Positions 32,589 through 40,904 of a stretch of 64,000 bases of DNA are shown one piece after another. The stretch's first letter is position 1, and each line of letters opens with the position of its first letter. Both the position numbers and the translations under genes were made by a program. The stretch is from Oscillospiraceae bacterium (GTDB lineage: Bacteria; Bacillota; Clostridia; Oscillospirales; Oscillospiraceae). The stretch covers positions 156,448 through 220,447 of the forward strand of contig CAJTCG010000005.1 of assembly GCA_910574635.1 (NCBI GenBank), given 5' to 3'. Under the pieces are notes generated by a model that did not search any database, was not told where the DNA came from, and saw only the letters and a program-made list of their open reading frames with translations.

Positions 32589-32604
32589 GAGGCCGCCTCT
32601 TTTT
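32574..32604 (+). terminator. Terminator overlapping the end of spoIIP
   Basis: An 8-bp stem (32574-32581 with 32592-32599), then TTTTT. The left arm lies in the last codons of spoIIP. Confidence 0.75.
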
Positions 32605-32690
32605 GTAAATTTTTCCGCCGCGCATGAAACCGCCGAAATCAGGGACCCTAAAACCACCCTATGATTTGAACGCAAAAGGAGTGAGCCCAT

Positions 32691-33917
32691 TTGGAAACGG
32701 GAATCCACAACACCTCCGAGATCGGGCGGCTGAAAAAGGTCCTGCTCCACCGCCCGGGCCAAGAGCTGGAAAACCTGATGCCGGAGTATCTGGAGCGGCT
32801 TTTGTTCGACGACATCCCCTATCTCCGGGAGGCCCAGAAGGAGCACGACGCCTTTGCCGAGTGTCTGCGCCAGCAGGGCGTGGAAGTGGTTTACCTCACG
32901 GACCTGGTGGTGAATTCCATTACCAGCGACGAGGTCCGCAAGGAGCTGGTGATGCAGTTCCTGGACGAGGCGGGCGTCAAGGACCAGCGGAGCCGGGTGC
33001 TCCTGGGGGAATACCTGGGGAAGATGCCGGACAAGCAGATGGTCTCCACTATGATGGCCGGCGTGCGGAAAAGCCAGCTCCAGGGCGAGAGCGAGAAGCT
33101 GGCGGACCTCTTATCCGCCGCCGGGGACGGGTATCCCTTCGTGGTGGACCCCATGCCGAACCTCTATTTTACCCGGGACCCCTTCGCCACCATCGGCACC
33201 GGCGTGTCCATCCACAAGATGCTGACGGAGACGAGAAACCGGGAAACCCTCTTTGGCAAATTTATCTTCGAGCACAACCCGGAGTATATGCACGCCCCCC
33301 GGTGGTACGACCGGGGCGAGACCTCCTCTCTGGAGGGCGGGGATATTTTAATTCTCAGCCCCCAGGTGCTGGGGGTGGGCATCTCCCAGCGGACCAAGGG
33401 GGACTCCATCGACACCCTGGCGGAGGCGGTGCTGACCTACAGCCGGACGAACTTTAAGAAGATTCTGGCCTTCAACATCCCCAAGAGCCGGTCCTTCATG
33501 CACCTGGACACGGTGTTTACCATGGTGGACCGGGACAAGTTCACGGTGCATCCCAACATCCTTTCCAGCATTACGGTGTTTGTCATGGAGCTGGACGAGA
33601 ACAAAAAGATGAAGATCACCCAGGAGGACGGCCGTTTGGAGGACATCCTCAAGGAGCACCTGGGGCTGGACCATGTGACCCTTATCGAATGCGGCCGGGG
33701 CAGCGAGGTGGACGCGGCCCGGGAGCAGTGGAACGACGGAAGCAACACCCTGGCCATCGCCCCCGGCGAGGTGGTGGTGTATTCTCGGAACTACGTGACG
33801 AACCGCTCCCTGGAGGAAGCGGGGATTAAGGTGCACACCATTCCCAGCGCGGAGCTGAGCCGCGGGCGCGGCGGGCCCCGGTGCATGAGCATGCCGCTCT
33901 GGCGGGAGGACCCGTAA
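32691..33917 (+). CDS. arcA: Arginine deiminase ArcA (408 aa)
   Basis: ArcA hydrolyses arginine to citrulline and ammonia, the first step of the deiminase pathway. Active-site blocks are all present: [10 protein letters not shown] (Asp), [10 protein letters not shown] (Glu), [13 protein letters not shown] (His) and the nucleophilic Cys in [12 protein letters not shown] near the C-terminus. The start is a TTG (32691-32693), seven bases after aaaaggag. It is followed by ornithine carbamoyltransferase and a carrier. Carbamate kinase is not in the window. Confidence 0.96.
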   Translation: METGIHNTSEIGRLKKVLLHRPGQELENLMPEYLERLLFDDIPYLREAQKEHDAFAECLRQQGVEVVYLTDLVVNSITSDEVRKELVMQFLDEAGVKDQRSRVLLGEYLGKMPDKQMVSTMMAGVRKSQLQGESEKLADLLSAAGDGYPFVVDPMPNLYFTRDPFATIGTGVSIHKMLTETRNRETLFGKFIFEHNPEYMHAPRWYDRGETSSLEGGDILILSPQVLGVGISQRTKGDSIDTLAEAVLTYSRTNFKKILAFNIPKSRSFMHLDTVFTMVDRDKFTVHPNILSSITVFVMELDENKKMKITQEDGRLEDILKEHLGLDHVTLIECGRGSEVDAAREQWNDGSNTLAIAPGEVVVYSRNYVTNRSLEEAGIKVHTIPSAELSRGRGGPRCMSMPLWREDP

Positions 33918-33990
33918 GGTTCCCCCGCCCGAAGGGCGAGTACAATCCCCCCCTTTTTCAAGGGGAACCAGAAAAGGAAGGTAACACAAC

Positions 33991-34989
33991 ATGGCATTGA
34001 ATTTAAAAGGCCGCAGCTTTTTAACCCTGGAGGATTTCACCCCCGGCGAAATCCGCTATCTTTTGGACCTGGGCCACGACCTGAAGGCCAAGCGCCGCGC
34101 CGGCGTCTGTGAGCCCGCCCTGAAGGGCAAGCACATCGTGCTGCTCTTCGAAAAGACCTCCACCCGGACCCGGTGCTCTTTTGAGGTTGCCGCCACCCAG
34201 GAGGGCGCCCATGTCACCTACCTGGACGCGGGCAGCTCCCAGATGGGCAAGAAGGAGTCCCTGGAGGATTCCGCCAAAGTGCTGGGCCGCTTCTTCGACG
34301 GCATCGAGTACCGGGGCTATGCCCAGCAGGTGGTGGAGGACCTGGCGAAATGGTCCGGCGTTCCCGTGTGGAACGGCCTCACCGACTGGGACCACCCCAC
34401 CCAGATCCTCGCCGACATGATGACCCTGGAAGAGCACTGCGCCAAGCCCCTGAACAAGATGAAGGTGGTCTTCCCCGGCGACGTGCGGAACAACATGTGC
34501 TACGCCTGGATGATGGGCGCGGCCAAAATGGGCATGCACTTCGTGGGCCTGGGGCCCCAGGAGCTGGCCCAGCAGATGGACCAGGAGCTGGTGAAGCGGG
34601 TCTTTGCCGAGGCTAGGCAGAACGGCGGCCTCATTGAGATCACCGACGACATGGGCTCTTTGAAGGGCGCGGACATGATCTACGGCGACATCTGGGCCTC
34701 CATGGGCGAGGAGGAGCTGATCCCCAAGCGGGCGGAGCTGCTCTCCCCCTTCCGGGTGACGGAGGAGACCATGAAGGCCACGGGGAACCCGGACGTGCTC
34801 TATATGCACTGCCTGCCCTCCTTCCACGACTTTGAGACGAAGCTTGCCAAGGAGTGGAAGGACAAGGGCGTGGACATCCGGGAGGTCACCGACGAGGTTT
34901 TCCGGGGCCGCCACAGCGTGGTCTTCGACGAGGCCGAAAACCGGATGCACTCCATCAAGGCCGTCCTGGTGGCCACCATCGGAAAATAA
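33991..34989 (+). CDS. argF: Ornithine carbamoyltransferase (332 aa)
   Basis: In this context it most likely acts catabolically (the ArcB role), splitting citrulline to ornithine and carbamoyl phosphate; sequence alone cannot separate ArgF from ArcB. It has the carbamoyl phosphate site EKTSTRTRCSFEVA, DHPTQILAD and the ornithine site with HCLPSFHD. The length is typical. It lies 73 bases after arcA with its own gaaaaggaagg site. Confidence 0.95.
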   Translation: MALNLKGRSFLTLEDFTPGEIRYLLDLGHDLKAKRRAGVCEPALKGKHIVLLFEKTSTRTRCSFEVAATQEGAHVTYLDAGSSQMGKKESLEDSAKVLGRFFDGIEYRGYAQQVVEDLAKWSGVPVWNGLTDWDHPTQILADMMTLEEHCAKPLNKMKVVFPGDVRNNMCYAWMMGAAKMGMHFVGLGPQELAQQMDQELVKRVFAEARQNGGLIEITDDMGSLKGADMIYGDIWASMGEEELIPKRAELLSPFRVTEETMKATGNPDVLYMHCLPSFHDFETKLAKEWKDKGVDIREVTDEVFRGRHSVVFDEAENRMHSIKAVLVATIGK

Positions 34990-35003
34990 AGGGGGAGATC
35001 CCT

Positions 35004-36392
35004 TTGGAACGAGCGAGATTCCGTATGCCGACGGCATACACCATTTTGTTTCTGCTTATCATCCTGGTGGCCCTGTGCACCTGGCTGGTGCCGGCGGGGG
35101 CCTACCAGTACGTGAACGAGGCCCCGGTGGCCGGGACCTACCACGCCGTGGCCCAGAGTCCCCAGGGGGCCGGGGCGGTGCTGAAGGCCGCTTTCGCCGG
35201 GTTTTACGACGCGGTGGACGTGTGCGTCTTCATTTTGATGGTGGGCGGCTTCCTGGGCGTGGTCATGAGAACCGGGGCGGTGGACGCCGGCGTGGGCCGG
35301 ATCATTCAGCGCCTGGGGGGAAGAGAGAAATGGCTGATCCCCATTTTGATGATTGCCTTTGGACTGGGGGGCACCACCTACGGCATGTGGGAGGAGACCA
35401 TGGCCTTCTACCCCCTTCTGATTCCCGTCTTTCTGGCGGCGGGCTATGACGCGGTGGTGGGCATCTCCGTCATCCTCCTGGGAGCCGGGGCGGGCATCAT
35501 CAGCTCCACGGTGAACCCCTTTGCCACGGGCATCGCGGCGGGCTTCGCCGGGGTGTCCCTGGGGGAGGGCATCCTCCTTCGGGCTATCCAGTGGGTGGTC
35601 TTTGAGGGGGCGGCGATTTGGTTCGTCATGGCCTACGCCGCCCGGGTGAAGCGAGACCCCGCCCGGTCCGTGGTGGGCGTGGGCGCGGGGAAGATCCAGG
35701 CCAACATGGAAGAGACAGTGGAGTTTACACCCAAGCGGAAGGTCATCATGGCCATCTTCACCCTGACCTTCCTGATTATGATTTACGGCGTCATTCCCTT
35801 TGACGAGATGGGCCTGCCCCTGCCGACCTTAGGCTGGTGGTTCCCGGAGCTCAGCGCCCTGTTCCTGGTCAGCGGCGTGATCATCGGCCTTATCGACCGC
35901 ATGGGCGAGGAGGCCATTGCCGAAACCTACGTGGCGGGCTGCGCGGATTTGCTGGGGGTGGCCCTGATCATCGGCATCAGCCGGGGCATCACCGTGCTGA
36001 TGAACGACGGGCAGATCACCGGCACCATCCTCCACTGGGGAGAACAGGCCCTCTCCGGGGCGGGGCCCGTCAGCTTCGTGCTGCTGGTGTACCTGCTGTA
36101 CCTGCCCTTGACGGTGCTGATTCCCTCTTCTTCCGGCCTGGCCACGCTGTCGGTGCCCGTCATGGCCCCCTTGGGCCGCTTCGCGGGGGTGGGGGGCGAT
36201 TTGGTGGTGACGGCCTTCCAGTCCGCCTCCGGCCTTGTAAACATCATCACCCCCACGGCGGCGGTGGTCATGGGGGCCCTGGCCCTGGGGCATGTGCCCT
36301 ATGACAAGTGGGTCAAGTATGTGTGGAAGCTGATTTTGTATTTCTTTTTGCTGACTCTGGTATTTTTGATCGCAGGCGTGGCGCTGGGCTGA
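35004..36392 (+). CDS. YfcC-type membrane carrier, probable arginine/ornithine antiporter role (462 aa)
   Basis: This is a multi-spanning carrier of the YfcC/DcuC-like family (about 11-12 helices). It has GAGAGIISSTVNPFATGIAAG and the C-terminal IPSSSGLATLSVPVMAPLGRFAGV block. In many Firmicutes such a gene in an arc cluster takes the ArcD role, exchanging arginine for ornithine; here this is inferred from position. The start is a TTG (35004-35006), six bases after gggggag. An ATG 21 bases later is the alternative. Confidence 0.85.
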   Translation: MERARFRMPTAYTILFLLIILVALCTWLVPAGAYQYVNEAPVAGTYHAVAQSPQGAGAVLKAAFAGFYDAVDVCVFILMVGGFLGVVMRTGAVDAGVGRIIQRLGGREKWLIPILMIAFGLGGTTYGMWEETMAFYPLLIPVFLAAGYDAVVGISVILLGAGAGIISSTVNPFATGIAAGFAGVSLGEGILLRAIQWVVFEGAAIWFVMAYAARVKRDPARSVVGVGAGKIQANMEETVEFTPKRKVIMAIFTLTFLIMIYGVIPFDEMGLPLPTLGWWFPELSALFLVSGVIIGLIDRMGEEAIAETYVAGCADLLGVALIIGISRGITVLMNDGQITGTILHWGEQALSGAGPVSFVLLVYLLYLPLTVLIPSSSGLATLSVPVMAPLGRFAGVGGDLVVTAFQSASGLVNIITPTAAVVMGALALGHVPYDKWVKYVWKLILYFFLLTLVFLIAGVALG

Positions 36393-36397
36393 GCGAA

Positions 36398-36427
36398 AAA
36401 ACCACCGGCTCTTTTGAGCCGGTGGTT
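36398..36427. terminator. Bidirectional terminator
   Basis: A 12-bp stem (36400-36411 with 36416-36427) lies between convergent genes. The minus strand continues TTTTTT, the plus strand TTTG. Confidence 0.85.
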
Positions 36428-36435
36428 TGCCGCTG

Positions 36436-36795
36436 TCACGGGATGATCTCAATCCAATACCCGTCCGGGTCGGTGATGAAGTAAATGCCCATGGCGGGAT
36501 TCTCGAAGCAGATGCAGCCCATCTCCTTGTGCTTGGCATAGGCCGCCTCGTAGTCGGGGGCCTTGAGGGCCAGGTGGAATTCGCACTCCCCCAGGTCATA
36601 CTTCTGGGGATGGTCCCGCAGCCACGTCAGCTCCAGGCGGAAGGTGGTCCTCCGGTCCCCCAGAAAGACAATCACATAACTGCCGTCCTCCGCCTCCTTC
36701 CGGCGGACCGGGGACAGGCCCAGGGCCTCCTTGTAGAATTTCAAGGAGCGCTCCAAGTCGGTAACGTTAAAATTGAAATGATTGAACGTATACAT
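36436..36795 (-). CDS. VOC (glyoxalase-fold) family protein (119 aa)
   Basis: A single vicinal-oxygen-chelate domain with both beta-alpha-beta-beta-beta repeats. Candidate metal ligands are His6 (FNHFNFNV), the Glu in FRLELTW, the His in CEFHLALK and the Glu in YWIEIIP, as in glyoxalase I. The length suits lactoylglutathione lyase-like proteins; the substrate is unknown. It lies 13 bases after the HAD gene. Confidence 0.87.
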   Translation of the reverse strand: MYTFNHFNFNVTDLERSLKFYKEALGLSPVRRKEAEDGSYVIVFLGDRRTTFRLELTWLRDHPQKYDLGECEFHLALKAPDYEAAYAKHKEMGCICFENPAMGIYFITDPDGYWIEIIP

Positions 36796-36808
36796 ATTCT
36801 GCCGCCTT

Positions 36809-37558
36809 TCAGCCCGCCTGGTCCTTCAAGATGGTGTATACCTCGTAAATGTCCTGGATGGTATAGGTAGCCCGGACGTCCTTGGGAACGTCGCCGTCCC
36901 GGGATTGGGTCAGGAAGGAATGGATGTGGAAGGTAGCTCCAAAGCCCAGATTCTGGGGGCCGATGACGTCCCGGGAGTAGGTGTCGCCCACATAGGCGCA
37001 GGTCTTGGGGTCCGAGCGGACCTGATTCAAGGAGACCAGGAAGATGTTGGGGTCCGGCTTGCGGTAGCCGGTGACGGAGGACAGGGTCACGTCCTGGAAG
37101 TAATCCCGGATGCCGTACTCCTCCAGCGTGCGGAAGACCTGGTAGAGGGCGGCGGTGTTGCTGATGACGCCCAGCTTCATGCCCAGGCCCTTCAAGCCCT
37201 CCAGCATTTCCTTTACCTTGGGGCGGAGCGCACGGTGGTAGTGGGTGACCTCCCACATGTGGGCCAGCTCCTCGGAGAAGGGCTTCACGGTGTCGAAGTC
37301 CAGGCCCAGCTCCGTCAGGACATAGTTGCCCCAAATCTCCTCGGGCTTCAGTTCCCGGTTCGTGGGGCCCCGGTAGGCGGCGTAACGGTCCCAGCCGTCG
37401 GCAAAGGCCTGGATGGCGGCAGGGATGTCCAGGGACAGGGGGTGGCCGTGGGCCGCCAGGATGCGGAGGACGCCCTCGGCGGAGGCCTTTTTGCTGGCGT
37501 CGTCGATAAAAATGTCCTCCAGGGTCCCGCCCATGTCAAACAATACGGTATCGATCAT
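36809..37558 (-). CDS. HAD superfamily hydrolase (249 aa)
   Basis: This is a phosphatase of the haloacid dehalogenase superfamily with an alpha-helical cap. Motif I is DMGGTLED (nucleophilic Asp8; the second Asp is Gly). Motif II is GVISNTA, motif III is the Lys in YRKPDP, and motif IV is YVGDTYSRDVIG. The Asp-to-Gly change at motif I position three occurs in some related subfamilies but should lower phosphatase efficiency. The substrate is unknown. Only six bases separate it from the upstream gene. Confidence 0.88.
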   Translation of the reverse strand: MIDTVLFDMGGTLEDIFIDDASKKASAEGVLRILAAHGHPLSLDIPAAIQAFADGWDRYAAYRGPTNRELKPEEIWGNYVLTELGLDFDTVKPFSEELAHMWEVTHYHRALRPKVKEMLEGLKGLGMKLGVISNTAALYQVFRTLEEYGIRDYFQDVTLSSVTGYRKPDPNIFLVSLNQVRSDPKTCAYVGDTYSRDVIGPQNLGFGATFHIHSFLTQSRDGDVPKDVRATYTIQDIYEVYTILKDQAG

Positions 37559-37564
37559 AAATTC

Positions 37565-38104
37565 TCACTGCCTTTTCCAAGGCCGTGCCGAATCTTCGGC
37601 ACGGGGCCTTTTTTTCCAGTATAGATAGTACGCCAAAAGGGACGAGCTCAGGCCCAGCGCCAGAGGGGCCAGCACAAACATCCCAAAGAATTGGAGGACC
37701 AGCCCGGCGTTTTCCCAGCCCATGAGCATTATGAGCCCGATCAAACAAGCCAGCATCAGCAGCGTCAGCCAGAGATAGCCGGCGGGGAGCAAACGCTTGT
37801 CGCCGGGCAGCAGCCAGACCAGAGAGGCCGCCGCCGTCCCCGCCGCCGCGGGCGCCAGGGCTTCCACCAGGCTGATGAGCCAGACGGGAAGCGCCGACCC
37901 GCTCAAAAGGCCGTCCAGCCAGGGGTTGAGCAGGGCAAAGCAGCCGCCGTAAACGGCCAGCAGCACCCAGCAGAGGCAGAAGGAGTAGAGCAGGATGGTG
38001 CTCTTTACCCTGCCGTTTTCCGTCATCTGGAACGCGCCCCAGAATTTGTCTGCGAACTTGCCGACCCGCTCGTCGATCTCTTTTTGCCGGATGGGATTTG
38101 CCAT
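37565..38104 (-). CDS. Membrane protein of unknown function (179 aa)
   Basis: I do not recognise the family. The cytoplasmic N-terminus (MANPIRQKEIDERVGKFADK) is followed by about five hydrophobic segments between residues 38 and 163 and a basic tail. The start follows aaggagg. It heads the membrane protein-HAD-VOC unit. The last codons contain a perfect inverted repeat (about 37588-37611) whose T run lies on the opposite strand. Confidence 0.75.
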   Translation of the reverse strand: MANPIRQKEIDERVGKFADKFWGAFQMTENGRVKSTILLYSFCLCWVLLAVYGGCFALLNPWLDGLLSGSALPVWLISLVEALAPAAAGTAAASLVWLLPGDKRLLPAGYLWLTLLMLACLIGLIMLMGWENAGLVLQFFGMFVLAPLALGLSSSLLAYYLYWKKRPRAEDSARPWKRQ

Positions 38105-38134
38105 AGGGTTCCTCCTTAAAAGCCTTGAAACATG

Positions 38135-38228
38135 GAAGCTGTATTCACAGGCGGGAAGCCTGTGCCGTTTCTCGCCTGTGAATACAGCTTCTTAGAAGGC
38201 GGGCGGGCGGCCGTCCGGCCGCCCGCCC
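38135..38228 (-). terminator. Tandem hairpins after the ABC importer operon
   Basis: A GC hairpin 38201-38228 (13-bp stem, TC loop) lies nearest the substrate-binding gene. Beyond it is a perfect 19-bp inverted repeat (38135-38153 with 38173-38191) around a 19-base loop. Neither has a clear T run, but together they should block transcription. Confidence 0.6.
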
Positions 38229-38265
38229 AGCAAAGCTGTGAACGCGGCGATGGCAGAGAGAGGGA

Positions 38266-39588
38266 TTACTGGTTCAGCCAGTACATCCACATATCCTGCA
38301 CGTCGGGATAGATCTCATAGATGGAGACCAGGTCGTTGGCCCGGGCACCCAGCTCGTTGAGCTTGGCGGGGTTCTTCTCGTCCACAAAGTCGTCACGCAG
38401 GGGCCAGTTGCCGACCTTGGTGAAGGGCTTCAGGCCGCCGCTCTGGCAGTCCGCGCCGCCGGTGACGAAACGGATGAAGAGGCGGGCGCCGGCGGGGCTG
38501 TTGCAGCCCTGGACGACCATCATGGCCTCGGTGTTCAGCAGGGCGGTGTAGGGGCTGAGGTTGATGCACCAGTCGATGTTGTAGCCGGACTCCTCCCGGT
38601 TTTCGATCTTACCGGCGGAGGCCAGGGCCAGGGCGGGCTGCTCCTTGGTGGAGTTGTGGACGGCCAGCACCAGCTCGTCGCCGTCGCCGATGAAGGTCAT
38701 CTTAGCCTGGGTGAAGCGCCACAGGTACTCAACGCCCGCATTGTTCTCGGGAACCTCGAAGGCGAACTTGGAGGCGTCGTAGGTGTACTCCAGGTCCTTG
38801 CCATAGGTGTCCTTGTAGGACTGGGCCATTTCGTCGGCGTTGATGATGAAGCTGGCGAACAGGGAGAGGTACGCGGTTTCCTGGCCGATTTCCTTGGTGT
38901 AGAGGGCGAATTTCTGGTTGCCGGCGTCATCCTTCTCGATGATCTCCCACCAGCTGTTGATGGGCTGGCCATCGGGGAACGCTTCGGTGTTGTAATACCA
39001 GAAGGCCTGAGAGGAGTACAGGGGATAGCTGTACTTCAGGTTCTCCTCGGGGATGTGGGCGCAGATGTCCCGGGGATAGAAGGGCTCGATGACGCCCTTG
39101 TCATAGTACTCGTGGAACACTTCTCCGTTGACGTCCTTGGTCTGGAGCACGTCGGCGGTGATGTTTCCGGTTTCGTTTTCCATCCTGGCCTTGCTCAGGA
39201 CCTCGTCGGAGTCCAGGTCGGAGACTACCAGGTCCAGGCCGGGAAACGCCTCCTCAAAGGGCTCCTCTTCCTTCAGCATCTTGGAGGAGGTGGCGTAGAC
39301 GTTGATGGTGGTGTCTTCCTTCAGGGCCAACTCGTAGAGCTCCTCATCGGTCATGTCGCTCCACTCGTCATAGTAGGGGCCATAGACGTTTTCGCCGGTG
39401 TCCATGTCATAGCCCAGCTTCAAGTCGGTGGTGGGAGCGGCGTCGCCGCCGTCGGAAGGCTGCTCGGTCCCGGTGGAGGCGCCGGAGTCGGCGGGGGCCT
39501 GGGTATCGCCGCCCTTGTCGCCGCCGCAGGCGGCCAGGCTGAGGACCATTACCAGGGCCATCAGCAGAGCAAAGAGTTTCTTCTTCAT
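38266..39588 (-). CDS. ABC transporter substrate-binding lipoprotein, iron(III)/polyamine type (440 aa)
   Basis: This is an extracellular binding lipoprotein. It has a signal peptide with lipobox LSLAAC (Cys21), then a Gly/Asp/Ser/Thr-rich linker (22-55) and a periplasmic-binding type 2 fold. Blocks such as TTINVYATSSKMLKEEEPFEEAFPG and ADVLQTKD match AfuA/FbpA-like proteins. Its partner permease and ATPase are of the FbpB/FbpC type. Fe(III), a polyamine or a phosphonate are possible ligands. It is last in the operon behind an intercistronic hairpin. Confidence 0.87.
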   Translation of the reverse strand: MKKKLFALLMALVMVLSLAACGGDKGGDTQAPADSGASTGTEQPSDGGDAAPTTDLKLGYDMDTGENVYGPYYDEWSDMTDEELYELALKEDTTINVYATSSKMLKEEEPFEEAFPGLDLVVSDLDSDEVLSKARMENETGNITADVLQTKDVNGEVFHEYYDKGVIEPFYPRDICAHIPEENLKYSYPLYSSQAFWYYNTEAFPDGQPINSWWEIIEKDDAGNQKFALYTKEIGQETAYLSLFASFIINADEMAQSYKDTYGKDLEYTYDASKFAFEVPENNAGVEYLWRFTQAKMTFIGDGDELVLAVHNSTKEQPALALASAGKIENREESGYNIDWCINLSPYTALLNTEAMMVVQGCNSPAGARLFIRFVTGGADCQSGGLKPFTKVGNWPLRDDFVDEKNPAKLNELGARANDLVSIYEIYPDVQDMWMYWLNQ

Positions 39589-39670
39589 CAGATCTTCTCC
39601 TTTCGTTTTGGGGAAATAGTGATGCTGGAATCTATATAGCCAAGGGGGCGGAAACGGGAGCTTAGCCCGT

Positions 39671-39699
39671 ACCCCGGCGGCGGGCCCGCCGCCGGGGGT
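39671..39699 (-). other. Intercistronic GC hairpin in the ABC importer operon
   Basis: An 11-13-bp GC stem (about 39671-39683 with 39687-39699) lies between the ATPase and binding-protein genes, without a T run. It could stabilise or attenuate the separate binding-protein message. Confidence 0.55.
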
Positions 39700-39734
39700 G
39701 CGCCTCTTTGCCTATCCGGGAGGAAGGAGGGTGC

Positions 39735-40856
39735 TTAGACCGCGCGCTTGATGAGCCGGGTGGTCTCTTTATTATAGACGTTGATTTTGTCCTGGTCAAT
39801 GATGGCCCAGACTTTTTGATCAATGTCATAGTGGGCCTGGCCGATCTCCTTGGACAGGAACTCGTCCTCGCCGGCCTTCAAGGTGACGATGGTCTCGGAA
39901 CCGGCGGGCTGGCTGGCGTACACGGTGACGGGGAGGGCGCCTTCCACAGGCTCCCGGGAGATGAGAATCTGCTCGGGGCGGACGGCCAGCACGCAGTCGA
40001 ACTCGCCGCTGGAGGGCTTCTGCTCGTTGGTCAGGTACTCGGCGGCGAAGGTGTGCCCGCCCAGCTCGCTCTTGACCACCAGCTGGCCGCCCTTCATCTC
40101 GGCCTTGCCGGGGACCAGGTTGATCCGGGGGTTGCCGATGAAGTCGGCGGCCTCCAGGTCAATGGGGTTGTTATACAGCTCCATGGGGGTGGCCACCTGG
40201 TTCAGCTCGCCGGCCTTGAACAGGGCGATCTTGGTGGACATGGTCAGAGCCTCGACCTGGTCGTGGGTGACGTAGATAATGGTGGTGCCCAGCTCCTTGT
40301 GGAGGCGCTGGAGCTCGGAGCGCATGTCGATGCGGAGCTTGGCGTCCAGGTTGCTGAGAGGCTCGTCAAGCAGCAGCAGCTTGGGGCTGGAGGCCACGGC
40401 ACGGGCAATGGCCACGCGCTGCTGCTGGCCGCCGGAGAGCTCCGTAGGATAGCGGTCCTTGTACATGTCGATGCGCATCATCCGCAGGGAGTCCATGACC
40501 CGGCGGTCGATTTCGTCGTGGCTCATCTTCTGGATTTTCAGGCCGAAGGAGATGTTGTTGTACACCGTCATGTGGGGCCACAGGGCGTAGGACTGGAACA
40601 CCAGGTTCAGCCCGCGCTTGCTGGGTTCGGCATAATAGGCGTCGTCGGCGTTGATCATTTCCACTCCGTCGATGGTCATGATGCCGTTCTGGGGCTTTTC
40701 CAGGCCGGAGACCACGCGGAGGGTGGTGGTCTTGCCGCAGCCGGAGGGGCCCAGCAGGGTCATGAAGTCGCCGTCCTCAATGGTCAGGTTGATGTTGCGG
40801 AGGACGTGGTTGTTGCCGTAAAATTTATCAATATTTTTCAGTTCAATGCGGCTCAT
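39735..40856 (-). CDS. ABC importer ATP-binding protein, FbpC/PotA/UgpC type (373 aa)
   Basis: The ATPase domain (1-235) has Walker [12 protein letters not shown], signature [14 protein letters not shown], Walker [12 protein letters not shown] and switch YVTHDQ. A C-terminal TOBE-type regulatory domain follows. It pairs with the fused permease 48 bases upstream. The start follows gaaagg. Confidence 0.94.
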   Translation of the reverse strand: MSRIELKNIDKFYGNNHVLRNINLTIEDGDFMTLLGPSGCGKTTTLRVVSGLEKPQNGIMTIDGVEMINADDAYYAEPSKRGLNLVFQSYALWPHMTVYNNISFGLKIQKMSHDEIDRRVMDSLRMMRIDMYKDRYPTELSGGQQQRVAIARAVASSPKLLLLDEPLSNLDAKLRIDMRSELQRLHKELGTTIIYVTHDQVEALTMSTKIALFKAGELNQVATPMELYNNPIDLEAADFIGNPRINLVPGKAEMKGGQLVVKSELGGHTFAAEYLTNEQKPSSGEFDCVLAVRPEQILISREPVEGALPVTVYASQPAGSETIVTLKAGEDEFLSKEIGQAHYDIDQKVWAIIDQDKINVYNKETTRLIKRAV

Positions 40857-40904
40857 ATGGCACGTTTCCTTTCTGTTCTTATATAAAGTCCGTGGCTCGC
40901 TGGG

